Made by a program: the position numbers and the translations under genes | In this document: in pieces, positions 27,035-35,295 of the stretch | Position numbering within the stretch: the first letter of the stretch is position 1 | Layout: each line of letters opens with the position of its first letter | The notes under the pieces: model-generated | Databases searched by the model: none | What the model was told of the DNA's origin: nothing | The model's input: only the letters and a program-made list of their open reading frames with translations | Source of the DNA: Trichocoleus sp. FACHB-46 | GTDB taxonomy: Bacteria; Cyanobacteriota; Cyanobacteriia; FACHB-46 | Length of the DNA: 64,000 nucleotides | NCBI RefSeq assembly: GCF_014695385.1 | Contig: NZ_JACJOD010000014.1 | Span: 186,001-250,000, forward strand | Direction: 5' to 3'

Positions 27035-28333
27035 TTAAGCGTCTTCTTCTGACTCGTCCACAGCATTAGTAGCTTGGAAGGCGTTCAAATTCTTGAGTTG
27101 CTGATCAACACTTTGCAGAAGCTGATTCAGAGCAGGCAAAGCGTCTAAGGGCGTACCATTCAAGCTCAAATCCGTTTGGGTGCGATCGCGAATTTCATCC
27201 AACTTGCGCTGCAATTGCTGAGCAATACCCAAAGCATCTCGGCTGAGGTTAGCTAATTGCTGCTGCTGATAAAACTTTAAGGCTGCCCCTCGTAAAACCT
27301 GTAGTGTGGCTTCTTCTCCATAGGTACCAGGCATAACCCGAAACCGTAACAGGAGACGAGACTGTTGATACAGGCGCTCGACTTCTTCCTGCCTCGGCTT
27401 CTCGACAGGAATCATGGGTAGGTTTGTCAGCCGCTTCAGTTCGTTGATCACGCCTTGGAAGACAGCAGCAGGCAAATTTTCTAAAACGGATTGCAGAACC
27501 CCATTTTGGCTCCACAGAATCCGTCCCTGATGCTGCTGTCGCTCAAAATAAAGCCGACCAATCCCACCCACCAAGACTCGCCCTAGCAGTTCATCCAGCA
27601 AATTCTTGGGCGGCAGGGCGGTGAGTACCTCAATCGAGCTAGATAAATGTTGTGGGTGCACGTCTAAGACTGGCAGCGCTGGAACAGCAGACGTTGGAGG
27701 CACCTCTGGAGGCGCAGAAATCTCTGAGGCAGGGCTCGGCTTGGTAGAATTAGCGACTGGTTTGGTAGACGCAGGTTTGCTAGGGCTAGGAGATGTGGCG
27801 GCTGGTGCCATGAACTCAGTTTCGTCTGTTTTGAGTCCAGGAATGTCTAGCCTTTCGGGGCTGTCCACCACTAGGGTTGGTTGGTTGTTGCGCTCTGACG
27901 GATCGGTGGGGCGAGGTTTGGAGGTGGAGCTAGGCGTAGAAGGTTGAGCGAGCCTAGGAGCCGCTTTCTGCGACTTCTGCTTCTGCTGATCTGCGTGGCT
28001 GAGATAAGCAGAGAGCATTTTCTGATGAGTTTCTGAGGAGATGGAGCGAGGGACTAATGAGCAGTTGATATAAGCCAAAATCCTGCGGACATAGTCTAAA
28101 GCGGCTGTATCCTCTAAATTCACCATACCTAAGTTCATGCGGCTCCCTTCTACGGATAAAGGCAGCACTTGGTGATAGAGACAAGCCTCAAAAGGGAGCA
28201 GGCTATCAATCAACTGAAACATTTGCGCGGAGTCCAGCCAAGCCATACCGTCGCTTTGAGTTGACGATAAAGAGGGATGATTACCAGGGCTGGTGTCCTG
28301 ACGCCCGCCGCGATCGCCTAAGGGAGACGCCAT
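27035..28333 (-). CDS. PilB/GspE-like protein without an ATPase domain
   Basis: The 432-residue protein starts with a MshEN/GspE N-terminal-like domain (about 40-115: LPFEACLYHQVLPLSVEGSR...LGMVNLEDTAALDYVRR). A Pro/Ser/Thr-rich linker (115-235) follows. The next domain (about 240-370) resembles the middle part of PilB, with GRLYFERQQHQGRILWSQNG, LPMIPVEKPRQEEV and LRFRVMPGTYGEEATLQVLR. There it stops: no Walker A, Asp box or Walker B is present, so it cannot be a pilus motor by itself. A short helical tail ends the protein. It may modulate type IV pilus or secretion ATPases, which is inference. No pil genes are adjacent. Confidence 0.65.
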   Translation of the reverse strand: MASPLGDRGGRQDTSPGNHPSLSSTQSDGMAWLDSAQMFQLIDSLLPFEACLYHQVLPLSVEGSRMNLGMVNLEDTAALDYVRRILAYINCSLVPRSISSETHQKMLSAYLSHADQQKQKSQKAAPRLAQPSTPSSTSKPRPTDPSERNNQPTLVVDSPERLDIPGLKTDETEFMAPAATSPSPSKPASTKPVANSTKPSPASEISAPPEVPPTSAVPALPVLDVHPQHLSSSIEVLTALPPKNLLDELLGRVLVGGIGRLYFERQQHQGRILWSQNGVLQSVLENLPAAVFQGVINELKRLTNLPMIPVEKPRQEEVERLYQQSRLLLRFRVMPGTYGEEATLQVLRGAALKFYQQQQLANLSRDALGIAQQLQRKLDEIRDRTQTDLSLNGTPLDALPALNQLLQSVDQQLKNLNAFQATNAVDESEEDA

Positions 28334-28452
28334 AGAAACTCATTAAACTTGATTACCTACTATCCTAATCGGGCCAGTCATTAAAATCCCGGATTAAGCT
28401 CAGCAGATTCAACCAGATTGTGTAAAGAACTTCAGCCGTTACTGCAGTTAAT

Positions 28453-29583
28453 TTAAGAAGCACTACGGAGTTCTTGAGCCGCGAGATAAAGCTTGCTCCA
28501 TTCCCCCATGACTTGATTGGTCTTCAAGTTCAAGTCACCTGCGATCGCTTCTAGAGTGCAGCCTTCCCGAAGACGGTCCAACAGTTGGCGTTGTTCTGGA
28601 GTGAGTTTATCGACATATTGCTGCCACTGCTCCGGCGTTAACCCTAGGCTGTGTTCTTGCAGCGAAGTCTCCAGCCAATTTGCCACTAATTCTGGTTCGT
28701 TTTTCAGCGCGAAAACCCGAATCGCGTGATAGCTGATTTTCTCTCGCAACCGATAAACTTGCTTGATCGGCAGGTCTAGAGTCCGAGCGATCGCTTCTTG
28801 CGAGTGGCCTTGGAGATAAAGCTGTAGCCAACGGGCTGCATCTGGCTCTACTTTCTCCGCTAGGTATTGCTCAAACGATTGCTTCACGGCAGTTCGAGCC
28901 ATCTGCTGTTCTTCCCAAGCTTGTTCGTCTTGGTACTGAGAAACGGCCTGATTGTCGAGCAAGCTGACGGGGTTTTCGGCTTCATCGGGGGTGATTTCTT
29001 CCGAAACTAGCCGCACTAAATCGCCACTGGGAACTTGAGTCATGCCACCGCGTTGAGAGCGGCGCAAGTAGTTAACAAAGCGATAGACGAGCAACGGTTG
29101 ATTGCGGATGGGTCTGAGGCAGTACTCCTCGACGCTCGCTAGGAGCAAGTTATTCCGCATCCGGGAGTCTGAGGTGCATTGAGCAATCCAAGTGACTTGC
29201 TGTTGCATGTAGCCGTCACTTTGCAACAGTTCCTGAATCACTTCCTGCAACACATCGACGACAGAGCGTTGGCGATCGCGGCTGAGTGCGACCCAAGTCT
29301 TAATCTTGTTACGAATGAGAAATAAGCTACTAAGGCGCTGAATGAGCTTACGGTAAGCCCGCTCTGGCCCTACACCCAGATAGCGCTGCTGCAAAATGCG
29401 ATAGCGATAATCCATTGCTTGCTGAACAATCGCGAGTTGGTCAGAAGTTAACGTGTCAAAACGCGCTAAATCCTCTCCCATCAGCCAACGGATAATACTT
29501 TCCCGATGCGCCACAGATTGCTCTGAGCAGTCTGTTTCAAGTTGCGATCGCCAGTCATTTGCCAGTTTGTCTGCCAGTCTCAT
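28453..29583 (-). CDS. HetZ-related regulator
   Basis: The 376-residue protein is all helical. Its C-terminal part, from about residue 235, parallels the HetZ-like fragment at the left edge of the window: a sigma-like helix-turn-helix (QEAIARTLDLPIKQVYRLREK), the signature WLETSLQEHSLGLTPEQW, and a second helix-turn-helix (EAIAGDLNLKTNQVMGEW). HetZ-type proteins are DNA-binding regulators in filamentous cyanobacteria, and this one fits the group annotated as HetZ-related. No PatU-like gene is near it. It is transcribed alone, and the downstream neighbour is the PilB-like gene on the same strand 120 bases away. Confidence 0.7.
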   Translation of the reverse strand: MRLADKLANDWRSQLETDCSEQSVAHRESIIRWLMGEDLARFDTLTSDQLAIVQQAMDYRYRILQQRYLGVGPERAYRKLIQRLSSLFLIRNKIKTWVALSRDRQRSVVDVLQEVIQELLQSDGYMQQQVTWIAQCTSDSRMRNNLLLASVEEYCLRPIRNQPLLVYRFVNYLRRSQRGGMTQVPSGDLVRLVSEEITPDEAENPVSLLDNQAVSQYQDEQAWEEQQMARTAVKQSFEQYLAEKVEPDAARWLQLYLQGHSQEAIARTLDLPIKQVYRLREKISYHAIRVFALKNEPELVANWLETSLQEHSLGLTPEQWQQYVDKLTPEQRQLLDRLREGCTLEAIAGDLNLKTNQVMGEWSKLYLAAQELRSAS

Positions 29584-29878
29584 TGGAGTTGCGATCCTTT
29601 TAGTCCCTACCTATAGAGTTTGTGGCCAACCCTTCCGCTTGGCCCTCACCCACATGGGTAAAAATATCGCTTACTAATACGTAAATTTACGTTACTTAAG
29701 CTCAAGTGTCGGGGCATCGTTAACTTTATGTCTGCCATTAGTGTTGGTTTACACCTCGAAACCTGTACCAGACTCCGTACCAGACAACCAGGTTTCGTGA
29801 TTGCTTTGGATGACTATAGCAATCCCAAATGAGGATGACTAGCCGCAGGCAGTAGCTCCGAGAGCGGCTGATAGTAGC

Positions 29879-30175
29879 CTAATAGTCACTATTATCGCTG
29901 CTGTCATCAATCGAAATAACCAAACGTTCCAATGCCTCAGTAAGGTGATTCAATCGCTCCAGGGAATGGTTTTGAGTTTCAGCCAACGTCTGCACAGCAT
30001 CGCTCAAAGCAAAGATTTGGTATCCCTGTTGCTGCACCTGTTGAGATTGTTGTTGTACCTGAACTGCTAAAGCATCTACACGCTCCGCCAAGCGGTCAAT
30101 GGTCTCGGTGGTCACTAGTACAGCTTCACCAATTTGCTGAATAATCGATTCTAAGCGGCTTACTCTTACTTCCAC
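29879..30175 (-). CDS. Small coiled-coil protein
   Basis: The 98-residue product is almost entirely a predicted coiled coil with regular hydrophobic heptads (RVSRLESIIQQIGEAVLV, DRLAERVDALAVQVQQQ, LERLNHLTEALERLV) and a Gln-rich middle. A short acidic tail (DDSSDNSDY) ends it. Proteins of this form are common in cyanobacteria and have no known function; some sit next to toxin-antitoxin or type IV pilus genes. Here there is no informative neighbour. The start is the ATG at 30175. Confidence 0.6.
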   Translation of the reverse strand: MEVRVSRLESIIQQIGEAVLVTTETIDRLAERVDALAVQVQQQSQQVQQQGYQIFALSDAVQTLAETQNHSLERLNHLTEALERLVISIDDSSDNSDY

Positions 30176-30925
30176 GCCTCAGAGTCCTTATCATCAGATT
30201 GCAGTTTGAGCCAAAACCTAGTTTCCTAGGCCTGAGTTAGCGTTTGCACCCTAAAGTCGTAAACTCTTAGCTGTTAGTTGTCAAGGCATCACTGCTCTCT
30301 GAAGCTAGCTTTTCGGGCTGTACAGCCATATTCCAGCGTACAAAGGTATCAAGCTAGTACCGATGATTTGACTCAGCTAAGACATGAATAATCATCTGTT
30401 GTAGCATCTTCTCCGGATTAACCCGCCAGGTTTGCAAATCTACTCAATTTAATCCCTGAGCGGCCCTCACTTGATAGCCAACACAAATTGCATTAGCTCA
30501 GCATAGTGACCTGAAGGTATTTGGCTCGATAAAAGTTTTACGCAGGTCCATGATGGCTGACTCAGAAGGAAGGGGTAAGCTCAAACGAGTCGAATTTAAG
30601 TCTTGTGTTAGGTAAATCTTTTGGGTAGAGATCGCCGAGCTTCGGCTGTTTGAGGCCACCAAATTGAGGGATTCAAAATCTAGAAGATCAAGACAGGCTG
30701 GTCAAGCAGCTAACTTAGGGTTTCAACTATCAGCAATGCTGCTTACACGCGTTAGGCTGAAATTCCAAAGCAGCTTCATCGAATCTTTATAAAACCGCAG
30801 GGTTATGAACCAGGCAATGAAGATTTGGACAAGCCTTGTGGAGAGGGCTATCACTGTTAATCGAGTCCCGTCTATATATTAGTGGTGCGTACGTGCTTCT
30901 ACGGTCCTATAGTGACAGGCTTGTC
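30176..30925. other. Long intergenic region before the sugar-phosphate transferase
   Basis: This gap of about 750 bases lies between divergent genes. I find no reading frame of convincing length and no structured RNA. It presumably holds the transferase promoter and perhaps a long leader. The frame of the transferase extends back to 30836, but that part looks untranslated. Confidence 0.5.
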
Positions 30926-31603
30926 ATGACGACGCATTCTGTATTGTCTCCGATATCTAGCCCCTTCACTGTACCGGAATCTGTCTTTCAGGTTCCTCAT
31001 CCATCAACCTGCTCTGTAGCGAAACGGTTGCTTGACATTTTCGGCAGTGTAATCGGCCTATTGATTCTGGCGCTCGTGTTCGTCCCTGTGGCGATCGCGA
31101 TCAAGCTAGATAGCCCTGGCCCAATTTTCTATAAGCAAAAGCGTTACGGCCTACATGGTCGACCTTTTGAGATCCGCAAATTCCGCTCTATGGTGGAAAA
31201 TGCTGAAGCTCTTAAGGCGCTGATTCCCAACGAAGCCCAAGGCTTAATCTTCAAGAACCGCGAAGATCCTCGCGTCACTCAAGTCGGTCGTTTTTTGAGA
31301 CGCACTAGCCTTGATGAATTTCCCCAATTCTGGAATGTGCTGAGCGGGGAAATGAGTTTGGTCGGCACTCGCCCCCCAACTGGTGACGAAGTCGTTCACT
31401 ATGATGAGCACCATTGGCAGCGCTTGTGTGTCAAGCCCGGTATTACGGGAGAATGGCAAGTGAATGGTCGTTCTTCAGTCAAGGACTTCGAGAAGATTGT
31501 TGAGCTAGATTTGCGCTACCAAACCCATTGGACCCCTCTGTACGATTTGACAATCATCTTCAAAACCGTATTTGTGATTTTTGCCAAAACTGGGGCCTAC
31601 TAA
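30926..31603 (+). CDS. Polyprenyl-phosphate sugar-1-phosphate transferase
   Basis: The 225-residue product, started at the ATG at 30926, is the catalytic part of the bacterial sugar transferase family that begins exopolysaccharide repeat-unit assembly on undecaprenyl phosphate. It has one membrane segment (SVIGLLILALVFVPVAIAI), then the active-site region LDSPGPIFYKQKRYG, FEIRKFRSM, TSLDEFPQFWNVLSGEMSLVGTRPP (Asp-Glu pair) and KPGITGEWQVNGRS. It lacks the four-helix N-terminal part of WcaJ-type proteins, as in the short PglC-like class. A terminator follows, so it is transcribed alone. No glycosyltransferase cluster is adjacent. Confidence 0.92.
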   Translation: MTTHSVLSPISSPFTVPESVFQVPHPSTCSVAKRLLDIFGSVIGLLILALVFVPVAIAIKLDSPGPIFYKQKRYGLHGRPFEIRKFRSMVENAEALKALIPNEAQGLIFKNREDPRVTQVGRFLRRTSLDEFPQFWNVLSGEMSLVGTRPPTGDEVVHYDEHHWQRLCVKPGITGEWQVNGRSSVKDFEKIVELDLRYQTHWTPLYDLTIIFKTVFVIFAKTGAY

Positions 31604-31930
31604 CCCACGAACTCAGCCGCGATCGCCTCACTTTCAAGGCTGAAAAAAGACAGCATGCTCTAGTTCCACCACTCTGTCCTTAAAACGGCAGGGTGGTTTT
31701 TTGTAGCGGGGCAATGGAGCCTCAGAGTCACAAATAGCGGGCTGGAAAACAGATTGATGATGCTTTGTTGTCCTCACTTCATGCTAGCGTTAGCGCAACT
31801 ACGGGAGAGTTGCTTGAACATTCACAAATGCAAATCAATGGGCTCAGACAAGAACTGACATACCGAGCGATGTCATTAGTACCGCCAGTAAAGCAAAACT
31901 CCCTAGTTGGTGATGTGAGGAAGTGCCGCA
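31604..31930. other. Intergenic region before the YdcF gene
   Basis: These 327 bases hold the terminator of the sugar transferase at 31666 and otherwise nothing recognisable. A frame of 36 codons from an ATG at 31827 overlaps the next start codon, but it has no ribosome binding site. Confidence 0.5.
31666..31702 (+). terminator. Terminator after the sugar transferase
   Basis: CCACCACTCTG pairs imperfectly with CGGCAGGGTGG around a loop TCCTTAAAA, followed by TTTTTT. It lies about 60 bases after the stop codon. Confidence 0.75.
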
Positions 31931-32974
31931 ATGTTTGAACTATTAACCTTAGTTCTGCTGTGGCTGCTAGTCGGCATAATTATCTGGTACGTCCTACAGA
32001 AGCTGATTCCGAAGGAGTACTACACTTGGCTCGGTGCCTTTGTGATGGTGTTATTCATCATTCTGGCCTTCCTAACGCCAACCAGCCGAGTCGTCTCCAC
32101 AGTTTGGAGCGTGTTATCGCTGCCCTTCAAGCCGCTTGGCTTATCGTTGTTGCTGCTAGCTGCTGCTGCCGCCAAGATGGATAAAGGCGGGCTGAAAAAG
32201 CCGGGGGGTACTTTGGTGATCGCTGCCCTGTTAATTTTGCTAATTTCCAGTACTCCTTTTGTGGCCTATGCACTGGCCCAAAAAACCGAGCAGGCCGCCA
32301 TTCAGTTCGATCAGCAACGGCGGGAACTTTGTGACCTCCAGTGCCCGACGACGCTGACCCCTCCAGAAGGACAAACAGCAGCAGCGATCGTGGTGTTGGG
32401 ATGGGGAACCACGCAGGCGAATCTACCCTATCGGCGGCAGATTCAGCTGACGGATACGGGCGATCGCATTATTTACGCTGCCCAACTGTATCAAGACCAA
32501 CTACGGCTAGGGAATAGGCCTTTGGTGATCGTCAGTGCAGGCCCTAGGGGCGATTTGCAAGGCAAGCCTGAGGAAATCGTGGAAGCGAGGGACATTGAAA
32601 CCTTACTGATCAATATGGGAGTGGCTAGAGACGACATTGTGGTGGAACCGACTGGCGTGGATGTGCGTACTAGCGCTGTCGCCGTAGGACGAATTTTGAT
32701 GGAGCGGCGGTTGGGCGATCGCGTGATCTTAGTTTCTTCTGCCACGAATACTAGGCGAGCCGCTTTAACCTTTGCCAGGGTAGGCATTCGAGTTATTCCT
32801 CGACCCACGAATTTTTATACCTTTGAGTCGGGTGGCAGTCTCAAGCGCAGATTACGGATTGCCGACTTTGTCCCCAGCGCTGACACTCTGGTAGTCACGA
32901 CTCGCGTGATTGAGGAATATTTGCTCTCGGTGTACTACTTCTTACGCGGCTGGCTCGCACCTTTGGGCATTTAG
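31931..32974 (+). CDS. YdcF/ElyC family membrane protein (DUF218)
   Basis: The 347-residue protein has four membrane helices in residues 1-115 and then a Rossmann-like DUF218 domain (about 135-320). Family marks are AAAIVVLGWGT, the RNRPLVIVSAGPRGD-like strand-loop, and VILVSSATNTRRAALTFAR near the end. E. coli ElyC and SanA of this family act in cell-envelope maintenance and have poorly known activities. The active domain follows the last helix and is likely periplasmic. The gene runs in the same direction as the ABC exporter 69 bases downstream, so they may be co-transcribed. Confidence 0.85.
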   Translation: MFELLTLVLLWLLVGIIIWYVLQKLIPKEYYTWLGAFVMVLFIILAFLTPTSRVVSTVWSVLSLPFKPLGLSLLLLAAAAAKMDKGGLKKPGGTLVIAALLILLISSTPFVAYALAQKTEQAAIQFDQQRRELCDLQCPTTLTPPEGQTAAAIVVLGWGTTQANLPYRRQIQLTDTGDRIIYAAQLYQDQLRLGNRPLVIVSAGPRGDLQGKPEEIVEARDIETLLINMGVARDDIVVEPTGVDVRTSAVAVGRILMERRLGDRVILVSSATNTRRAALTFARVGIRVIPRPTNFYTFESGGSLKRRLRIADFVPSADTLVVTTRVIEEYLLSVYYFLRGWLAPLGI

Positions 32975-33043
32975 CTTGGCTCGCAGGGGAGTTGCCTGCT
33001 GCTGAGGTAATTCGTTTAGGATGATCAAAAGGTTGCTGGATTT

Positions 33044-34798
33044 TTGCTCATGGCTCGCTCTCAGCTACGGAAACTTGCGGCTTACTTACAACCCCACTGG
33101 AAAACTACTGTTTTAGGTGTTTTATCGCTGCTGATCGTCAATTTAGTTGGGGTCTATATCCCGCTGGTCATCCGCGACGCTGTTGACGACCTTCAAGTCA
33201 CCTTCAGCTTCGACCAAGTTTTGTACTATGTAGGGCTGATTTTGGCCCTAGCGTCGGTCATGTGGGGAATTCGCATGGCCTCTCGGATTTTGCTCTTTGG
33301 CACCGGGAGGCAGGTCGAATTTGACTTGAAGCAGAAGATCTTCAATCACTTGCTAACCCTAGAGCCGTTTTACTTCTCACTCAACACTGCTGGGGATCTC
33401 ATTAGCCGCGCGACAAGTGATGTAGACAATATTCGGCGGTTGGTGGGGTTTGCTGTGCTCAGTTTGGCAAATACCGTCTTTGCCTATACTTTGACCTTGC
33501 CCGTCATGCTGACGATTGACTGGAAGCTGAGCTTACTGGCGATCGCACCTTACCCATTCATGTTGATGTTGGTGCGTTTGTTTAGCGATCGCCTCCGCAA
33601 TGAGCAGCTAGAGGTGCAAGAAGAACTGTCTAAAATGAGCGATCTGATTCAAGAGGACATGAGCGGCATCGCCTTGATCAAGATCTACGCTCAAGAGGAA
33701 AATGAGCGGCGAGCCTTCCGACAACTGAATCAGCAACTGCTCAAAGCCAATCTGAAGCTAGCTAGAACCCGCAATACCTTATTTCCTTTGTTGATCGGCA
33801 TCGCCAGCCTCAGCATTTTGGTGCTGTTGTGGCAGGGGGCCAGAGCGATCGCCACGGGAGCGCTGAGTGTCGGTGACTTTATCGCCTTGCTCCTATATGT
33901 CGAACGCCTGATCTTCCCCACGGCACTGCTCGGCTTCACGATTACAGCCTATCAACGGGGTGAAGTCAGTATCGATCGCGTCGAGTCAATTTTGACGGTG
34001 GAACCGAAGATCAAAAACGAGCCCGATGTGGTGCCGTTAACTCTAGCAGAGGTCAAAGGTCGCCTCAGCGCCCGTGATCTCAGCTTTACCTATCCTGGCG
34101 CCGTCATACCAGCGCTGCAAAATGTCAGCTTCACAATCGAACCGGGAGAAACCGTCGCGATCGTAGGGCCAATTGGGTCAGGTAAGTCCACCTTGGCAAA
34201 TGCGATCCCCCGACTGCTGGATATTGTGTCAGAGCAACTGTTTGTCGATGACTACGACATTACTCAGTTGCGCTTGCAGGATTTGCGATCTGCGATCGCG
34301 TATGTGCCCCAAGACAGCTTCCTCTTCAGCACCACAGTCAAGAACAATATCCGCTATGGCGACCCTCTAGCAGAACAGCCAGAGGTAGAGTACGCGTCCA
34401 AACAAGCTCAAATTCACCAAGAAATTCTCAATTTCCCGCACCAGTACGAAACAGTGGTAGGTGAACGAGGGATTACGTTGTCTGGTGGGCAACGCCAACG
34501 CAGCGCCCTAGGCAGAGCTTTATTGGTTGATGCGCCCATTTTGATTTTGGATGATGCCCTCTCTAGCGTAGATAACCAAACCGCCACCCAAATTCTGAAA
34601 AATTTGTCGGAAGGTACACAACGTAAAACGGTGCTGTTTATCTCTCACCAACTGGCCGCCGCCGCTACCGCCGATCGCATTTTTGTCATGGATCACGGTC
34701 ACATTGTCCAAATGGGCACCCATGATCAACTGCTCAAGCAGCCTGGACTATACCAAACTCTATGGAGCCAGCATGCCTTAGAAGAAATGCTACGCTAG
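33044..34798 (+). CDS. ABC exporter, fused permease and ATPase
   Basis: The 584-residue half-transporter has six membrane helices in residues 15-300 and a nucleotide-binding domain from about 345. Motifs are intact: Walker A GPIGSGKST (near 374), Q-loop VPQDSFLFSTTV, signature LSGGQRQR (near 479), Walker B ILILDDALSSVD and the switch His in LFISHQ. It would act as a homodimer, or as a heterodimer with a partner not in the window. It resembles MsbA/MdlB-type lipid or drug exporters; the substrate cannot be read from the sequence. The cobalamin riboswitch starts about 70 bases after its stop and belongs to the next genes. Confidence 0.93.
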   Translation: MLMARSQLRKLAAYLQPHWKTTVLGVLSLLIVNLVGVYIPLVIRDAVDDLQVTFSFDQVLYYVGLILALASVMWGIRMASRILLFGTGRQVEFDLKQKIFNHLLTLEPFYFSLNTAGDLISRATSDVDNIRRLVGFAVLSLANTVFAYTLTLPVMLTIDWKLSLLAIAPYPFMLMLVRLFSDRLRNEQLEVQEELSKMSDLIQEDMSGIALIKIYAQEENERRAFRQLNQQLLKANLKLARTRNTLFPLLIGIASLSILVLLWQGARAIATGALSVGDFIALLLYVERLIFPTALLGFTITAYQRGEVSIDRVESILTVEPKIKNEPDVVPLTLAEVKGRLSARDLSFTYPGAVIPALQNVSFTIEPGETVAIVGPIGSGKSTLANAIPRLLDIVSEQLFVDDYDITQLRLQDLRSAIAYVPQDSFLFSTTVKNNIRYGDPLAEQPEVEYASKQAQIHQEILNFPHQYETVVGERGITLSGGQRQRSALGRALLVDAPILILDDALSSVDNQTATQILKNLSEGTQRKTVLFISHQLAAAATADRIFVMDHGHIVQMGTHDQLLKQPGLYQTLWSQHALEEMLR

Positions 34799-34871
34799 GA
34801 ACCAAAATCTGGGGTCGCAGTTTTGTGGCAAAAACGTTTATGTCAATAAACAGTGATATGATTGCCCTACT

Positions 34872-35010
34872 CATGCGGTTCTAGTGAGGAACAGTCACTA
34901 GAGGTAACGGGGAAAGTTCGGTGCAAATCCGACGCTGTCCCGCAACTGTGAAGGAATTTTTTGCTCAGCTAAGTAAAAATTTCCTAGCCAGGATGCCCGC
35001 CGGTGGGAAG
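34872..35010 (+). promoter_or_regulatory. Cobalamin (vitamin B12) riboswitch
   Basis: The conserved core is present in order: GGTAACGGGGAAAGTTCGGT, GTGCAAATCCGACGCTGTCC and CGCAACTGTGA (B12-box helices), a variable stem, then GCCAGGATGCCCGCC. This is the RF00174-type element that represses downstream genes when cobalamin is plentiful. The cbtB start codon lies 30 bases after the last core element, so control probably acts on its ribosome binding site or on early termination. It predicts that cbtB and the His-rich gene are on when B12 is low. Confidence 0.95.
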
Positions 35011-35039
35011 TTCTATAGCTCTAAAGTGCGAGGTACACC

Positions 35040-35237
35040 ATGAGAACTGCATCCCTAACTTCTGGCTCACTTCAGCAACAGGCCGTCCGTTGGACACTTT
35101 CGGTGCCTGTGCAAGCCACCTTATTTACTTCCTTGTGTGCGTTGACGCTCTGGACGGTTTACTTCTCAAGCTATCCTGCCGCCCACAACCAAATGCACTC
35201 GCTACGCCACCATACCTTGAGTGTTAGCTGCCACTAG
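35040..35237 (+). CDS. cbtB: CbtB family cobalt transporter subunit
   Basis: The 65-residue protein has one membrane helix (about residues 22-42) and a C-terminal tail with four His plus a final Cys-His (AAHNQMHSLRHHTLSVSCH). That is the pattern of CbtB, the small subunit of the CbtAB cobalt uptake system, whose tail is thought to bind cobalt. The cobalamin riboswitch directly upstream supports the assignment, because cbtAB is a known B12-riboswitch target. The usual CbtA partner (five membrane helices) is missing; a different His-rich protein follows instead. Confidence 0.85.
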   Translation: MRTASLTSGSLQQQAVRWTLSVPVQATLFTSLCALTLWTVYFSSYPAAHNQMHSLRHHTLSVSCH

Positions 35238-35295
35238 AATTTCGCGCTTCGTCAGAATTCTTATCTCTCAGCATCCTCAAAGGTTCTAAGTCATA

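Noticed and set aside
27606-27947. A 113-codon plus-strand frame inside the PilB-like gene
   Set aside because: It is antisense to the Pro/Ser-rich linker, whose biased codons keep the opposite frame open; no start signal or family resemblance.
29765-29785. Two copies of GTACCAGAC separated by three bases
   Set aside because: It is too short to call a repeat feature or binding site without support.
30836-30925. N-terminal extension of the sugar transferase from a TTG
   Set aside because: The added 30 residues do not resemble the family, and the ATG at 30926 gives a compact normal N-terminus.
31827-31938. A 36-codon frame ending inside the start of the YdcF gene
   Set aside because: A leader peptide was considered, but no ribosome binding site or regulatory codon run is present.
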